Positions 1 through 5,375 are shown, counted from the stretch's first letter. The stretch is 5,583 nt of DNA from CBDUBS01 sp965365445 (GCA_965365445.1 CBDUBS010000227.1:1-5583); one strand, 5' to 3'. Made by a program: numbers and translations. Notes: a model not told the origin generated them from the letters alone.

Positions 1-276
1 GCCGCGCCCAACGGAGGCAACTGCGCCCTCACCCGCCCCGGCGAAACCTTCGTTACGGGGAACGGGGTGCGGATCCTCGGGCCGCTGAACATCGCGGCGG
101 ATATGCCCATCCACGCCAGCGACATGTACAGCCGGACGATGTCCGCCATGATCCTGGAGTTCGCGGCGGACGGACAGTTCAGCCTCAAGTTCGAAGACGA
201 GGTGTTCAAGGGAGCGTGCGTGGCGCACGGCGGCGAAGTCGTTAACGAGCGTGTGGCCGGGCTCCTGGTGAAATAA
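1..276 (+). CDS. pntAA: NAD(P) transhydrogenase alpha subunit part 1 (PntAA), C-terminal end
   Basis: The frame is open from base 1 to the TAA at 274-276, giving the last 91 residues of a protein that begins upstream of the window. The start of this stretch carries the alanine dehydrogenase/PntA signature pattern: Asn-Cys near residues 7-8, a 'TRPGETF' stretch, then 'GVRILGPLNIAADMPIHAS' and 'MYSRTM' (compare G-x-N-hydrophobic-x-x-x-M-P-x-H-A-S-x-x-Y-S in the family). This is the soluble domain I that binds NAD(H) and transfers hydride to NADP+ held by PntB domain III. The chain stops after the domain I tail (ending GLLVK) instead of continuing into membrane helices, so PntA is split here. 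The next gene, 19 nt downstream, supplies those helices. A GTG at 67 could be mistaken for a start, but conserved sequence continues upstream of it. Confidence 0.93.
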   Translation, partial: AAPNGGNCALTRPGETFVTGNGVRILGPLNIAADMPIHASDMYSRTMSAMILEFAADGQFSLKFEDEVFKGACVAHGGEVVNERVAGLLVK

Positions 277-295
277 CCCCAAACGGTATTACGAC

Positions 296-616
296 ATGTT
301 GCACAATATCATGGTTTTCGTACTGGCCGCGTTCATCGGATACGAGGTCATCAGCCGCGTCCCACAGACGCTGCACACCCCGCTCATGTCCGGCACGAAC
401 GCCATCAGCGGGATCACCATCGTCGGGGCGCTTGTGGCGGCCGGCATGATCGAGGGCGTCTGGGCGACGTGGTTCGGCGTGTTCGCGCTCATCGCCGCCA
501 CCATCAACGTCGTCGGCGGCTTTCTCGTTACGGACCGGATGCTTCAGATGTTCAAGAAGAAGAAGCCCACCCTCGATAAAGCGCCGGATCAAAAAAGCCT
601 CCCCGCCGGAGCCTGA
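296..616 (+). CDS. pntAB: NAD(P) transhydrogenase alpha subunit part 2 (PntAB)
   Basis: This 106-residue integral membrane protein is the alpha-subunit share of transhydrogenase domain II, part of the proton channel. Three hydrophobic segments are visible, at about residues 5-20, 38-56 and 60-80. Between the first two lies the highly conserved block 'RVPQTLHTPLMSGTNAISGI' (21-40), diagnostic for PntA domain II. The C-terminus is a lysine-rich cytoplasmic tail (KKKK near residue 87) followed by a Pro/Ala-rich end. The length fits separate PntAB proteins. ATG 296 puts the first helix in its usual place near the N-terminus; a second in-frame ATG at 311 would shorten that helix. No convincing Shine-Dalgarno precedes either, and translation probably depends on coupling to pntAA, which ends 19 nt upstream. 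Confidence 0.94.
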   Translation: MLHNIMVFVLAAFIGYEVISRVPQTLHTPLMSGTNAISGITIVGALVAAGMIEGVWATWFGVFALIAATINVVGGFLVTDRMLQMFKKKKPTLDKAPDQKSLPAGA

Positions 617-648
617 ACCCGAAACCTGAAAACCGGACGGTTAATCGC

Positions 649-2109
649 ATGAGTTCCGTTATCATAGATATCATTTACCTGATCGCCTCGGTGCTGTTCA
701 TCTTCGGCATGAAGCAGCTTCAATCCCCGGCTACGGCCCGGGGCGGCAACATCCTGGGGGCGCTGGGGATGTTCCTGGCCGTCGTGGCGACGCTGTTCAT
801 CGGGCGCATCATCGACTGGCCGGAGATGATCCTCGGCGTGGTCGTCGGGGCGGGCATCGGGGCCTACCTCGCCCTGAGCGTCAAAATGACCTCCATGCCG
901 GAGTTCGTAGCGGCGTTCAACGGCTTCGGCGGACTGGCCTCGGCGCTCGTGGCGACCTCCGAGATCGCGAAGTACTTCGGCCCGGCCCGTTCCGGCAGCC
1001 TGGCGACGCTGGCATCGGTCCCGCAGACCGGCGGGATGGAGGAATTCGGAGCCTACCTGGCCGTAACGATCTGGGTGAGTATTTTCATCGGCTACCTGAC
1101 GTTTTCCGGCAGCTTCGTGGCCTTCGGCAAGCTGGGCGGGTACGTCAGCGGCAACCCGGTCAACTTCCCCGGTATGCGTCTGCTGACCGTTGCGGCCTTC
1201 CTGGCTGCTGTGGCGGGGATGGTCATGATGATCGTCGGGGCGTATCCGTTCGATTCCGACATGGTGCTCTACGGTACGATCATCGTGTCGGTCATCGCGC
1301 TCATCCTGGGCGTGCTGGTGGTCATCCCTATCGGCGGGGCGGATATGCCGGTCGTGGTGGCCCTGCTCAACTCCTACTCGGGGCTGGCCGCGGCCGCCAC
1401 CGGCTTCGTGCTGAACAACTCGGTGCTCATCATCTCCGGCGCGCTGGTAGGGGCTTCGGGCATCATCCTGAGCAAGATCATGTGCGACGCCATGAACCGC
1501 TCGCTCCTGAACGTGCTCATCGGCGGCTTCGGCGGCGACGCCACGGGCGAGGGCCAGACGGCCCTGGCCGAGGGCAAATCCATCACCGAGACGAGCGCCG
1601 ACGACGTAGCCATCATGCTGGCGTACGCGCAGAAGGTGGTGGTAGTGCCGGGGTACGGCATGGCCGTGGCGCAGGCGCAGCACGCCGTCCGGGAGCTAGC
1701 CGACCAGCTGGCGAAGAAGGGCGTGGACGTGAAGTACGCCGTCCATCCGGTAGCGGGGCGTATGCCCGGCCACATGAACGTGCTGCTCGCCGAAGCGAAC
1801 GTCCCCTACGACCAGCTGTACGAGATGGACGAGATCAACCCGGACTTCGACACGACGGACGTTTCGCTCATCATCGGGGCGAACGACGTCGTCAACCCGG
1901 CCGCCCGGCACGACAAGGCCAGCCCGATCTACGGTATGCCCATCCTGGACGTGGATAAGTCGGCGCAGGTGGTGGTGCTCAAGCGCTCGATGCGCCCGGG
2001 CTACGCCGGGGTGGAGAACGAACTGTTCTACAACTCCAACACCGGGATGCTCTTCGGCGACGCGAAGGACTCCATCACGAAGCTCGTGGCGGCGGTGAAA
2101 GGGCTGTAA
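649..2109 (+). CDS. pntB: NAD(P) transhydrogenase beta subunit (PntB)
   Basis: This 486-residue subunit completes the proton-translocating transhydrogenase (NADH + NADP+ + H+ out to NAD+ + NADPH + H+ in). Residues 1 to about 285 form membrane domain II, with about nine hydrophobic segments, near 4-21, 35-54, 60-78, 86-105, 133-155, 176-198, 206-228, 231-256 and 259-280. Domain III (about 320-486) is the cytoplasmic NADP(H)-binding fold. It shows the fingerprint 'PGYGMAVAQAQHAV' with Gly335, 'GRMPGHMN' (370-377), 'GANDVVNPAA' (410-419) and 'KRSMRPGYAGVEN' starting at Lys445, followed by a conserved 'MLFGDAK' end. No key motif is missing and the length is typical of the family. The ATG at 649 follows pntAB by 32 nt with only a weak purine-rich stretch (GGACGG) upstream. 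It is the last gene of the operon and ends 21 nt before a strong terminator. Confidence 0.97.
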   Translation: MSSVIIDIIYLIASVLFIFGMKQLQSPATARGGNILGALGMFLAVVATLFIGRIIDWPEMILGVVVGAGIGAYLALSVKMTSMPEFVAAFNGFGGLASALVATSEIAKYFGPARSGSLATLASVPQTGGMEEFGAYLAVTIWVSIFIGYLTFSGSFVAFGKLGGYVSGNPVNFPGMRLLTVAAFLAAVAGMVMMIVGAYPFDSDMVLYGTIIVSVIALILGVLVVIPIGGADMPVVVALLNSYSGLAAAATGFVLNNSVLIISGALVGASGIILSKIMCDAMNRSLLNVLIGGFGGDATGEGQTALAEGKSITETSADDVAIMLAYAQKVVVVPGYGMAVAQAQHAVRELADQLAKKGVDVKYAVHPVAGRMPGHMNVLLAEANVPYDQLYEMDEINPDFDTTDVSLIIGANDVVNPAARHDKASPIYGMPILDVDKSAQVVVLKRSMRPGYAGVENELFYNSNTGMLFGDAKDSITKLVAAVKGL

Positions 2110-2130
2110 CGCCACCGAATCACGAAACGA

Positions 2131-2160
2131 GGCCGTCTCCACCCGGAGGCGGCCTTTTTT
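2131..2160 (+). terminator. Intrinsic terminator of the pnt operon
   Basis: A 10-bp stem pairs GGCCGTCTCC (2131-2140) with GGAGGCGGCC (2145-2154). It has one G-U wobble and an ACCC loop, and is followed immediately by six T residues (2155-2160). It lies 21 nt after the pntB stop and 18 nt before the insertion sequence, so it should insulate pnt transcription from the IS. Confidence 0.93.
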
Positions 2161-2178
2161 CAGACCGGACGGATCACG

Positions 2179-2200
2179 TGTACAACTAGGGTTCTTGTCT
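2179..2200 (+). repeat. Left terminal inverted repeat of the IS481 element
   Basis: This repeat begins TGTACAACTA and ends TTCTTGTCT. Read against the reverse complement of 3298-3319, 20 of 22 positions agree; the mismatches are at repeat positions 11 and 13 (G in the left copy, A in the right). Similarity stops after position 22. It is the expected transposase binding and cleavage site. Confidence 0.9.
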
Positions 2201-2246
2201 TGCATTGAGGGTATGTGTAGCTTACCTCAAAGCGGAGGGCAAGATC

Positions 2247-2801
2247 ATGGCAGCGAAGGAGAAGGTCACCACCAAAGATCCGGCGAACAAGTTGGCCCAT
2301 CACCGCCTGACGGTGCTGCAATTGGCCGAGTCGCTCGGCAACGTCTCGGAAGCCTGCCGACGTGGCGGCATCGACCGCACGAGCTTCTACACGTGGCGCG
2401 AACGCTTCCAAAAGCACGGCCTCGAAGGCCTGAAGGACCTGCCTCCCATCCCGAAGTCGCACCCGTTCACCACAGCACCGGAGGTCCAGGACGAGGTCGT
2501 CGCCACGGCACTGGCGCATCCGCGCTGGGGCTGCATCAAGCTTTCAGACTACCTGCGCCTGAAGGGCATTTCGGTATCGAGCCCGACGGTGCAGCACATC
2601 CTGATCAAGCACAACCTGGCCTCGGTCTATGACCGGACGCTGGAAGTTGAGCGCCGGTATCTGGAGGAAGGTGTCGCGCTAACGCCCGAGCAGGTCCACC
2701 AGATCGAGAAGGTGAACCCGAGCTTCCGAGAAAGGCACGTGGAGTCGTCACAGCCGGGCGAACTGCTCTGTCAGGACAACCTGCTTGTCGGCACGATCTA
2801 G
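2247..2801 (+). pseudogene. IS481-family transposase, N-terminal half (helix-turn-helix region plus first catalytic Asp)
   Basis: This 184-residue frame ends at TAG 2799-2801. ATG 2247 is preferred because GGAGG (2234-2238) lies 8 nt upstream; the in-frame TTG at 2205 adds 14 unlikely residues. Residues 24-54 ('LQLAESLGNVSEACRRGG' followed by 'IDRTSFYTWRERF') form the family's first helix-turn-helix for binding the terminal repeats. A second DNA-binding region follows around 'HPRWGCIKLSDYLRLKG' and 'SSPTVQHILIKHNL'. The frame stops just after 'GELLCQDNLLVGTI', which contains the first catalytic Asp (D177) of the DDE domain. The family continues here with a K-G-V/I-G-K/R-V/I-Y strand, which resumes in another frame at 2821. 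Alone this half lacks the second Asp and the Glu, so it cannot catalyse transposition. It could act only as a repeat-binding protein unless joined to the second half by recoding. Confidence 0.88.
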
Positions 2802-2819
2802 CGCCGGTTCCCGGCGCTA
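2799..2819 (+). repeat. Perfect 9-bp hairpin splitting the transposase reading frame
   Basis: Arm TAGCGCCGG (2799-2807) pairs perfectly with CCGGCGCTA (2811-2819) around a TTC loop. The hairpin starts exactly at the stop codon of the first transposase half, and the next base makes TAA (2818-2820) in the frame of the second half. Family sequences have about one codon (Lys) between the Ile at 2796 and the Gly at 2821. Here there are 22 nt, an apparent net gain of 19 nt that is essentially all hairpin. No T-run follows, so it is not an ordinary terminator. Confidence 0.85.
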
Positions 2820-2820
2820 A

Positions 2821-3312
2821 GGCATCGGCAAGGTGTATCTGCACGCCGTGGTGGACACGTATTCCAGCTTCGGCTTCGGCTTTCTGCATACGAGCCGGGT
2901 GCCTGCAGCAGCGGTAGCGGTCTTGCACAACGAGGCGCTGCCCTTCTACAAGGAGCACGGCATCGACGTGCAGACGGTGCTGACCGACAACGGGCGTGAG
3001 TACTGCGGCACGGCTGCCCATCCGTATGAACTCTACCTGGAGCTATGCGAGATCGAGCACCGCAAGACGCAGCTCAGGCGTCCGCAGTCGAACGGGTTTG
3101 TAGAGCGCTTTCTTCGCACGGTGAAAGAAGAGTTCTTCGAAGAAGCGTTCCTGAAGAAGCTCTACCTGAGTGTGGAGATGCTACAGCAGGACCTGGACGC
3201 GTGGCTACGCTTTTACAACTACGAGCGGCCGCACCGGGGGTACAGGAACATGGGGCGAAGACCGTTTGACACAATCAAACCTTATGTGCAACCTGTCAGA
3301 CAAGAATCTTAG
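2821..3312 (+). pseudogene. IS481-family transposase, C-terminal half (rest of DDE domain)
   Basis: This frame is open from just after TAA 2818-2820 to TAG 3310-3312. Conserved sequence starts at its first codon (GIGKVYLHAVVDTYSS), so it continues the upstream half and is not an independent gene; the first possible initiator is GTG 2833. Numbering from that GTG, the second catalytic Asp is D52 in 'LTDNGREYCG' and the catalytic Glu is E91 in 'PQSNGFVERF', with 38 residues between them. The C-terminal 'WLRFYNYERPHRGY' is the usual transposase tail. Joined to the first half, the protein would be about 347 residues, a normal length for this IS481 subgroup. No further stop or frameshift is visible in either half, so the junction is the only lesion. 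The stop lies inside the right terminal repeat. Confidence 0.88.
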
Positions 3313-3319
3313 TTGTACA
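3298..3319 (-). repeat. Right terminal inverted repeat of the IS481 element
   Basis: The sequence reads AGACAAGAATC, then TTAGTTGTACA. It is the reverse complement of the left repeat at 20 of 22 positions. The transposase stop codon (3310-3312) is inside it. The base after it begins the upstream region of the toxin-antitoxin genes. Confidence 0.9.
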
Positions 3320-3389
3320 AGTAATATGACGTATAACACTGCGTCGCTTAGCTTGGCCGTTAGGCAGCCGAGAAACACCATCTGCCTTC

Positions 3390-3406
3390 ATACGTACTGA
3401 ATACGT
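3390..3406 (+). promoter_or_regulatory. Possible antitoxin operator: two ATACGT repeats
   Basis: ATACGT occurs at 3390-3395 and again at 3401-3406. The start-to-start distance is 11 bp, one helical turn, and the second copy ends 25 nt upstream of the antitoxin ATG. Ribbon-helix-helix antitoxins commonly bind short repeats of this size and spacing to repress their own operon. No convincing -35/-10 pair can be assigned around it. The assignment rests on position and spacing only. Confidence 0.35.
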
Positions 3407-3431
3407 GTAACTCAATCGCTGCGTAGCCGGT

Positions 3432-3662
3432 ATGCACAAGAAGCTGACCATCACAGTCGATGAACAGGTCTATGACGGTTTGTACCGCGTTGTCGGTTCT
3501 GGCCGCATCAGTCAGTTCATCGAACGGCTCGTCCGCCCCCATGTCATAGCGCATGACCTCGAGGCAGCCTACGCCGACATGGCAAACGACCAGGAGCGTG
3601 AGGCACAGGCGCTTTCATGGTCAGAGGGACTTCTACCGGATATCGACGATGAGACGTGGTGA
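3432..3662 (+). CDS. Type II antitoxin, ribbon-helix-helix-like, MazE-like partner of MazF
   Basis: This 76-residue acidic protein lies directly upstream of, and overlaps, a MazF-type toxin. The N-terminal 'KLTITVDEQVYDGLYRVV' (about 4-21) looks like the DNA-contacting beta strand and first helix of a CopG/ribbon-helix-helix fold, and 'GRISQFIERLVRPHV' (about 24-38) like its second helix. The C-terminal half is rich in Asp, Glu and Ala and ends 'LLPDIDDETW', the kind of flexible acidic tail that wraps and blocks the toxin. The expected roles are neutralising the toxin by direct binding and autorepressing the operon. It is not an AbrB-type MazE. ATG 3432 places the beta strand at the usual distance from the start, though the preceding bases give only a weak ribosome-binding site. 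The ORF begins 112 nt past the IS end. Confidence 0.85.
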   Translation: MHKKLTITVDEQVYDGLYRVVGSGRISQFIERLVRPHVIAHDLEAAYADMANDQEREAQALSWSEGLLPDIDDETW

Positions 3663-3972
3663 AATCTGGTGGGTAAACTTCGAGCCCTCTCTCGGGGGAG
3701 AGATACAGAAGAAGCGCCCGGCGATCATCGTCAGCAATGATGCCTCCAATAAGCACCTCAATCGGGTGCAGGTGATGCCGTTGACGTCGAATACGGGAAG
3801 GCTCTATCCGAGCGAAGCCTATGTGAACGCGGGTGGTCAGCTGCGCAAAGCGATGGCGGACCAGCTGACGACGGCGAGCAAGGAGCGTTTATTGAATAAA
3901 ATGGGTGAAGTGAGCGCTTCTGAAATGGAGGGTGTAGATCGAGCGATACGGAGGCAGCTTGATCTACAATAG
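3649..3972 (+). CDS. mazF: MazF/PemK-family mRNA endoribonuclease toxin
   Basis: This 107-residue toxin is of typical MazF length. Its N-terminal 'MRRGEIWWVNFEPSLGGEIQ' and 'KKRPAIIVSND' (21-31) form the conserved SH3-like barrel core. Arg23 matches the catalytic arginine of the K/H-R-P motif, and 'VMPLTSNTGR' provides the conserved Thr46. 'AMADQLTTASKERL' corresponds to the later conserved strand and helix (A-x-A/V-D-Q-I/L). The family cleaves single-stranded mRNA at short sites when the antitoxin is degraded. ATG 3649 overlaps the end of the antitoxin by 14 nt, which suggests translational coupling. The frame is open 96 nt further upstream, but that stretch lies inside the antitoxin gene and has no MazF similarity. 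All expected active-site residues are present, so the toxin looks functional. Its RNA cleavage site cannot be inferred. Confidence 0.93.
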   Translation: MRRGEIWWVNFEPSLGGEIQKKRPAIIVSNDASNKHLNRVQVMPLTSNTGRLYPSEAYVNAGGQLRKAMADQLTTASKERLLNKMGEVSASEMEGVDRAIRRQLDLQ

Positions 3973-3984
3973 AGTGCGAAAGCC

Positions 3985-4004
3985 GCTTGAGGCTGCGCTC
4001 AAGC
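3985..4004 (+). other. Hairpin downstream of mazF
   Basis: GCTTGAG (3985-3991) pairs perfectly with CTCAAGC (3998-4004) around a 6-nt loop, starting 12 nt after the mazF stop. There is no T-tract, so it is not a standard intrinsic terminator. It could act in factor-dependent termination or protect the 3' end of the toxin-antitoxin mRNA. Confidence 0.4.
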
Positions 4005-4161
4005 AGAACCCATGATCGGGCGACCGTTACATCGACACTCATCGTTTGCGGCCCTGCGCCGGTGGCTTTCCCGTGGTCGGGCTTGAGAAAATCGGAGCGC
4101 CGCACTTGGGTTGCCATGCGTGCAGAGTGAGTATGCATACCGCGGCCCCCACCTACCGGAA

Positions 4162-4198
4162 CCGTCATCTATACGGGGTGGTCGGCCGTTCTATACGG
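4162..4198 (+). promoter_or_regulatory. Paired 9-bp direct repeats upstream of the lipoprotein gene
   Basis: TCTATACGG occurs at 4168-4176 and 4190-4198, exactly 22 bp apart, which is two helical turns. Each copy also closes a small dyad (CCGT at 4162-4165 with ACGG 4173-4176; CCGT at 4186-4189 with ACGG 4195-4198). The second copy ends 51 bp before the chosen lipoprotein start, a plausible place for a regulator site. The rest of the 277-bp gap 3973-4249 shows nothing else recognisable apart from the hairpin at 3985-4004. Confidence 0.35.
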
Positions 4199-4249
4199 TT
4201 GGGTTACGTGTTCCACACTGATGAGGTACGAAAGGATAAAGTGCATCCG

Positions 4250-5353
4250 ATGCCTGTTAAAATGACTCCGGCATGGCTTGCCCTGTTGCTTCTGGGCTGC
4301 GCCGCCACCGAATCGACGCCGACGCGCGTAAGCCCGGAGGGCCCCGGGGTAAAAACGATCATCCAGGACGGGGGAAGGCTGGATTGGTCGAAGAACCTGG
4401 ATCTGATCGCGTTTGACCGTAAGGGCAAAGACAATTTCTACGATGTCTGGACGATGAGGCCTGACGGCTCGAATCAGCGGTGTGTGACGTGCGATACGCC
4501 GGATCTTCCGAAAAAGCACGTCGGGCAACCCGCCTGGCATCCTACGGGAAAGTACATCGTCCTGCAAGCCGAAAAGAGCCGACACGCCGGGCGGTCGCTC
4601 AAGGCACGCCCCGGCCTGGGCGTCGATAACGATGTGTGGGTGGTTACGGCAGACGGCAAGCAGGCGTTTCGACTTACCAACGTGCCGCAGGGTTCAGCGG
4701 TTCTGCATCCGAAGTTCTCCCACCGGGGGGATAAACTGATTTGGGCGCAGCGCCTGGAGGGGCCACCCCCCGGTGAACTCCTCGGAGGGAAGTGGGAAAT
4801 GAAGATGGCTGATTTTATCATCGGAAATACCCCTCGATTGGCTAATGTCAGAACGCTCGATCTGGGCAGAGACGTGTTTTTCGAAACGCACGGCTTCTCG
4901 CCCGACGACGGGAAGATCATTTTTACAGCCAATCTCGGAGCGGATCAAGCCGCTCACGCCATGGATATTTACACCCTGGATCTGGCAACGAACCGCGTCG
5001 AAAACCTGACAAACTCGGACGACTGGGACGAACACGCCCACTTTTCGCCTGACGGCAAGAGAATAGTCTGGATGTCGAGCCGGGACTCAGGGACGAATCC
5101 TCAACAAATGGCGACGATGACCACCGACCTGTGGGTAATGGATGCGGACGGCGGCAACAAAACCCGGCTGACCCGTTTCAGCGATCCCCGCGCCGTCGAA
5201 CATGCGGGTAAAACGGTCATTGTCGGTGATCCGTCCTGGAGCCCTGACGGAAAAAGCGTAATGTGCCGCCTCATCGTGGACCGTGGCATTGCGCAACTGA
5301 TCAACCTGAAAAAGGAGATCGAGCCGGTGGTTCGCGTTGAGGTACCTGATTGA
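4250..5353 (+). CDS. TolB-like beta-propeller lipoprotein (PD40 repeats)
   Basis: This is a 367-residue protein from ATG 4250. Lys4, a hydrophobic stretch and the lipobox 'LLLGC' (13-17) form a type II signal peptide, with lipidation at Cys17. The next residue is Ala, so outer-membrane sorting is expected in a Gram-negative cell. The mature part is a series of WD40-like/PD40 blades with the signature hydrophobic-S/H-P-D-G-K: 'LDWSKNLDLIAFD', 'PAWHPTGKYIVLQ', 'PKFSHRGDKLIWAQ', 'HGFSPDDGKIIFTA', 'AHFSPDGKRIVWMSSRD', 'PSWSPDGKSVM', alternating with 'DVWTMRPDGSN', 'DVWVVTADGK', 'DIYTLDLATN' and 'DLWVMDADGG'. A Cys-x-x-Cys pair (C78, C81) sits between blades. Such propellers usually bind proteins or glycans; no enzyme site is visible and the specific role is unknown. 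GTG 4241, 4 nt after AGGA, and ATG 4262 are alternative starts. The open frame back to 4046 is not supported by a signal peptide. Confidence 0.85.
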   Translation: MPVKMTPAWLALLLLGCAATESTPTRVSPEGPGVKTIIQDGGRLDWSKNLDLIAFDRKGKDNFYDVWTMRPDGSNQRCVTCDTPDLPKKHVGQPAWHPTGKYIVLQAEKSRHAGRSLKARPGLGVDNDVWVVTADGKQAFRLTNVPQGSAVLHPKFSHRGDKLIWAQRLEGPPPGELLGGKWEMKMADFIIGNTPRLANVRTLDLGRDVFFETHGFSPDDGKIIFTANLGADQAAHAMDIYTLDLATNRVENLTNSDDWDEHAHFSPDGKRIVWMSSRDSGTNPQQMATMTTDLWVMDADGGNKTRLTRFSDPRAVEHAGKTVIVGDPSWSPDGKSVMCRLIVDRGIAQLINLKKEIEPVVRVEVPD

Positions 5354-5356
5354 CGG

Positions 5357-5375
5357 CAGCCCTGTGGCAGGGTTG
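5357..5375 (+). other. Hairpin just after the propeller lipoprotein gene
   Basis: An 8-bp stem with one G-U wobble pairs CAGCCCTG (5357-5364) with CAGGGTTG (5368-5375) around a TGG loop, 3 nt after the stop codon. No T-run follows, so intrinsic termination is doubtful. The position suggests an mRNA 3'-end structure or an atypical terminator. Confidence 0.4.

Larger units (their letters stand above)
2179..3319 (+). mobile_element. IS481-family insertion sequence, about 1141 bp
   Basis: The element is bounded by imperfect 22-bp inverted repeats starting with TGT, as is usual in the IS481 family. It contains one transposase gene, now in two frames, whose sequence matches the IS481 type: a helix-turn-helix N-terminus, then an rve-type DDE domain with 'TDNGREYCG' and 'PQSNGFVERF'. 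The transposase stop codon lies inside the right repeat, a compact arrangement typical of insertion sequences. The flanks (CACG before, AGTA after) show no target-site duplication. This suggests an old insertion, rearrangement, or loss of one flank. It sits between the pnt terminator and the toxin-antitoxin operon and interrupts no recognisable gene. Confidence 0.9.

Noticed and set aside
589..1683. 364-residue open frame on the minus strand opposite pntB
   Set aside because: It is a shadow of the GC-rich pntB gene. The translation is full of Arg, His and Asp, with no recognisable domain, while the plus-strand frame is unmistakably PntB.
1482..1958. Second plus-strand open frame inside pntB
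   Set aside because: Arg/Gly-rich out-of-frame reading of the conserved PntB domain III; no start context or family match.
2205..2246. TTG start for the transposase at 2205
   Set aside because: ATG 2247 has a strong ribosome-binding site (GGAGG, 8 nt upstream), while the extension adds residues not seen in the family.
2799..2819. Hairpin in the transposase as a transcription terminator or programmed -1/+1 slippage signal
   Set aside because: No T-tract follows. Simple one-base slippage before the TAG cannot rejoin the frames because the downstream frame is closed by TAA at 2818-2820; only a bypass over both stops, or stop readthrough plus a shift, would work.
3331..3365. Possible integron attC site before the toxin-antitoxin genes (GTATAAC...GTTAGGC)
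   Set aside because: GTTAGGC fits the attC right core, but the partner box deviates, only 21 nt lie between the boxes, the interior is not palindromic, and no matching site follows mazF.
3553..3648. 32-residue N-terminal extension of MazF
   Set aside because: It lies wholly within the antitoxin gene in another frame, has no MazF similarity, and ATG 3649 gives a normal-length toxin beginning at the conserved barrel.
4046..4249. Upstream extension of the propeller lipoprotein reading frame
   Set aside because: It would bury the signal peptide and lipobox 68 residues inside the protein. The sequence has no domain features and contains the repeats proposed as regulatory.
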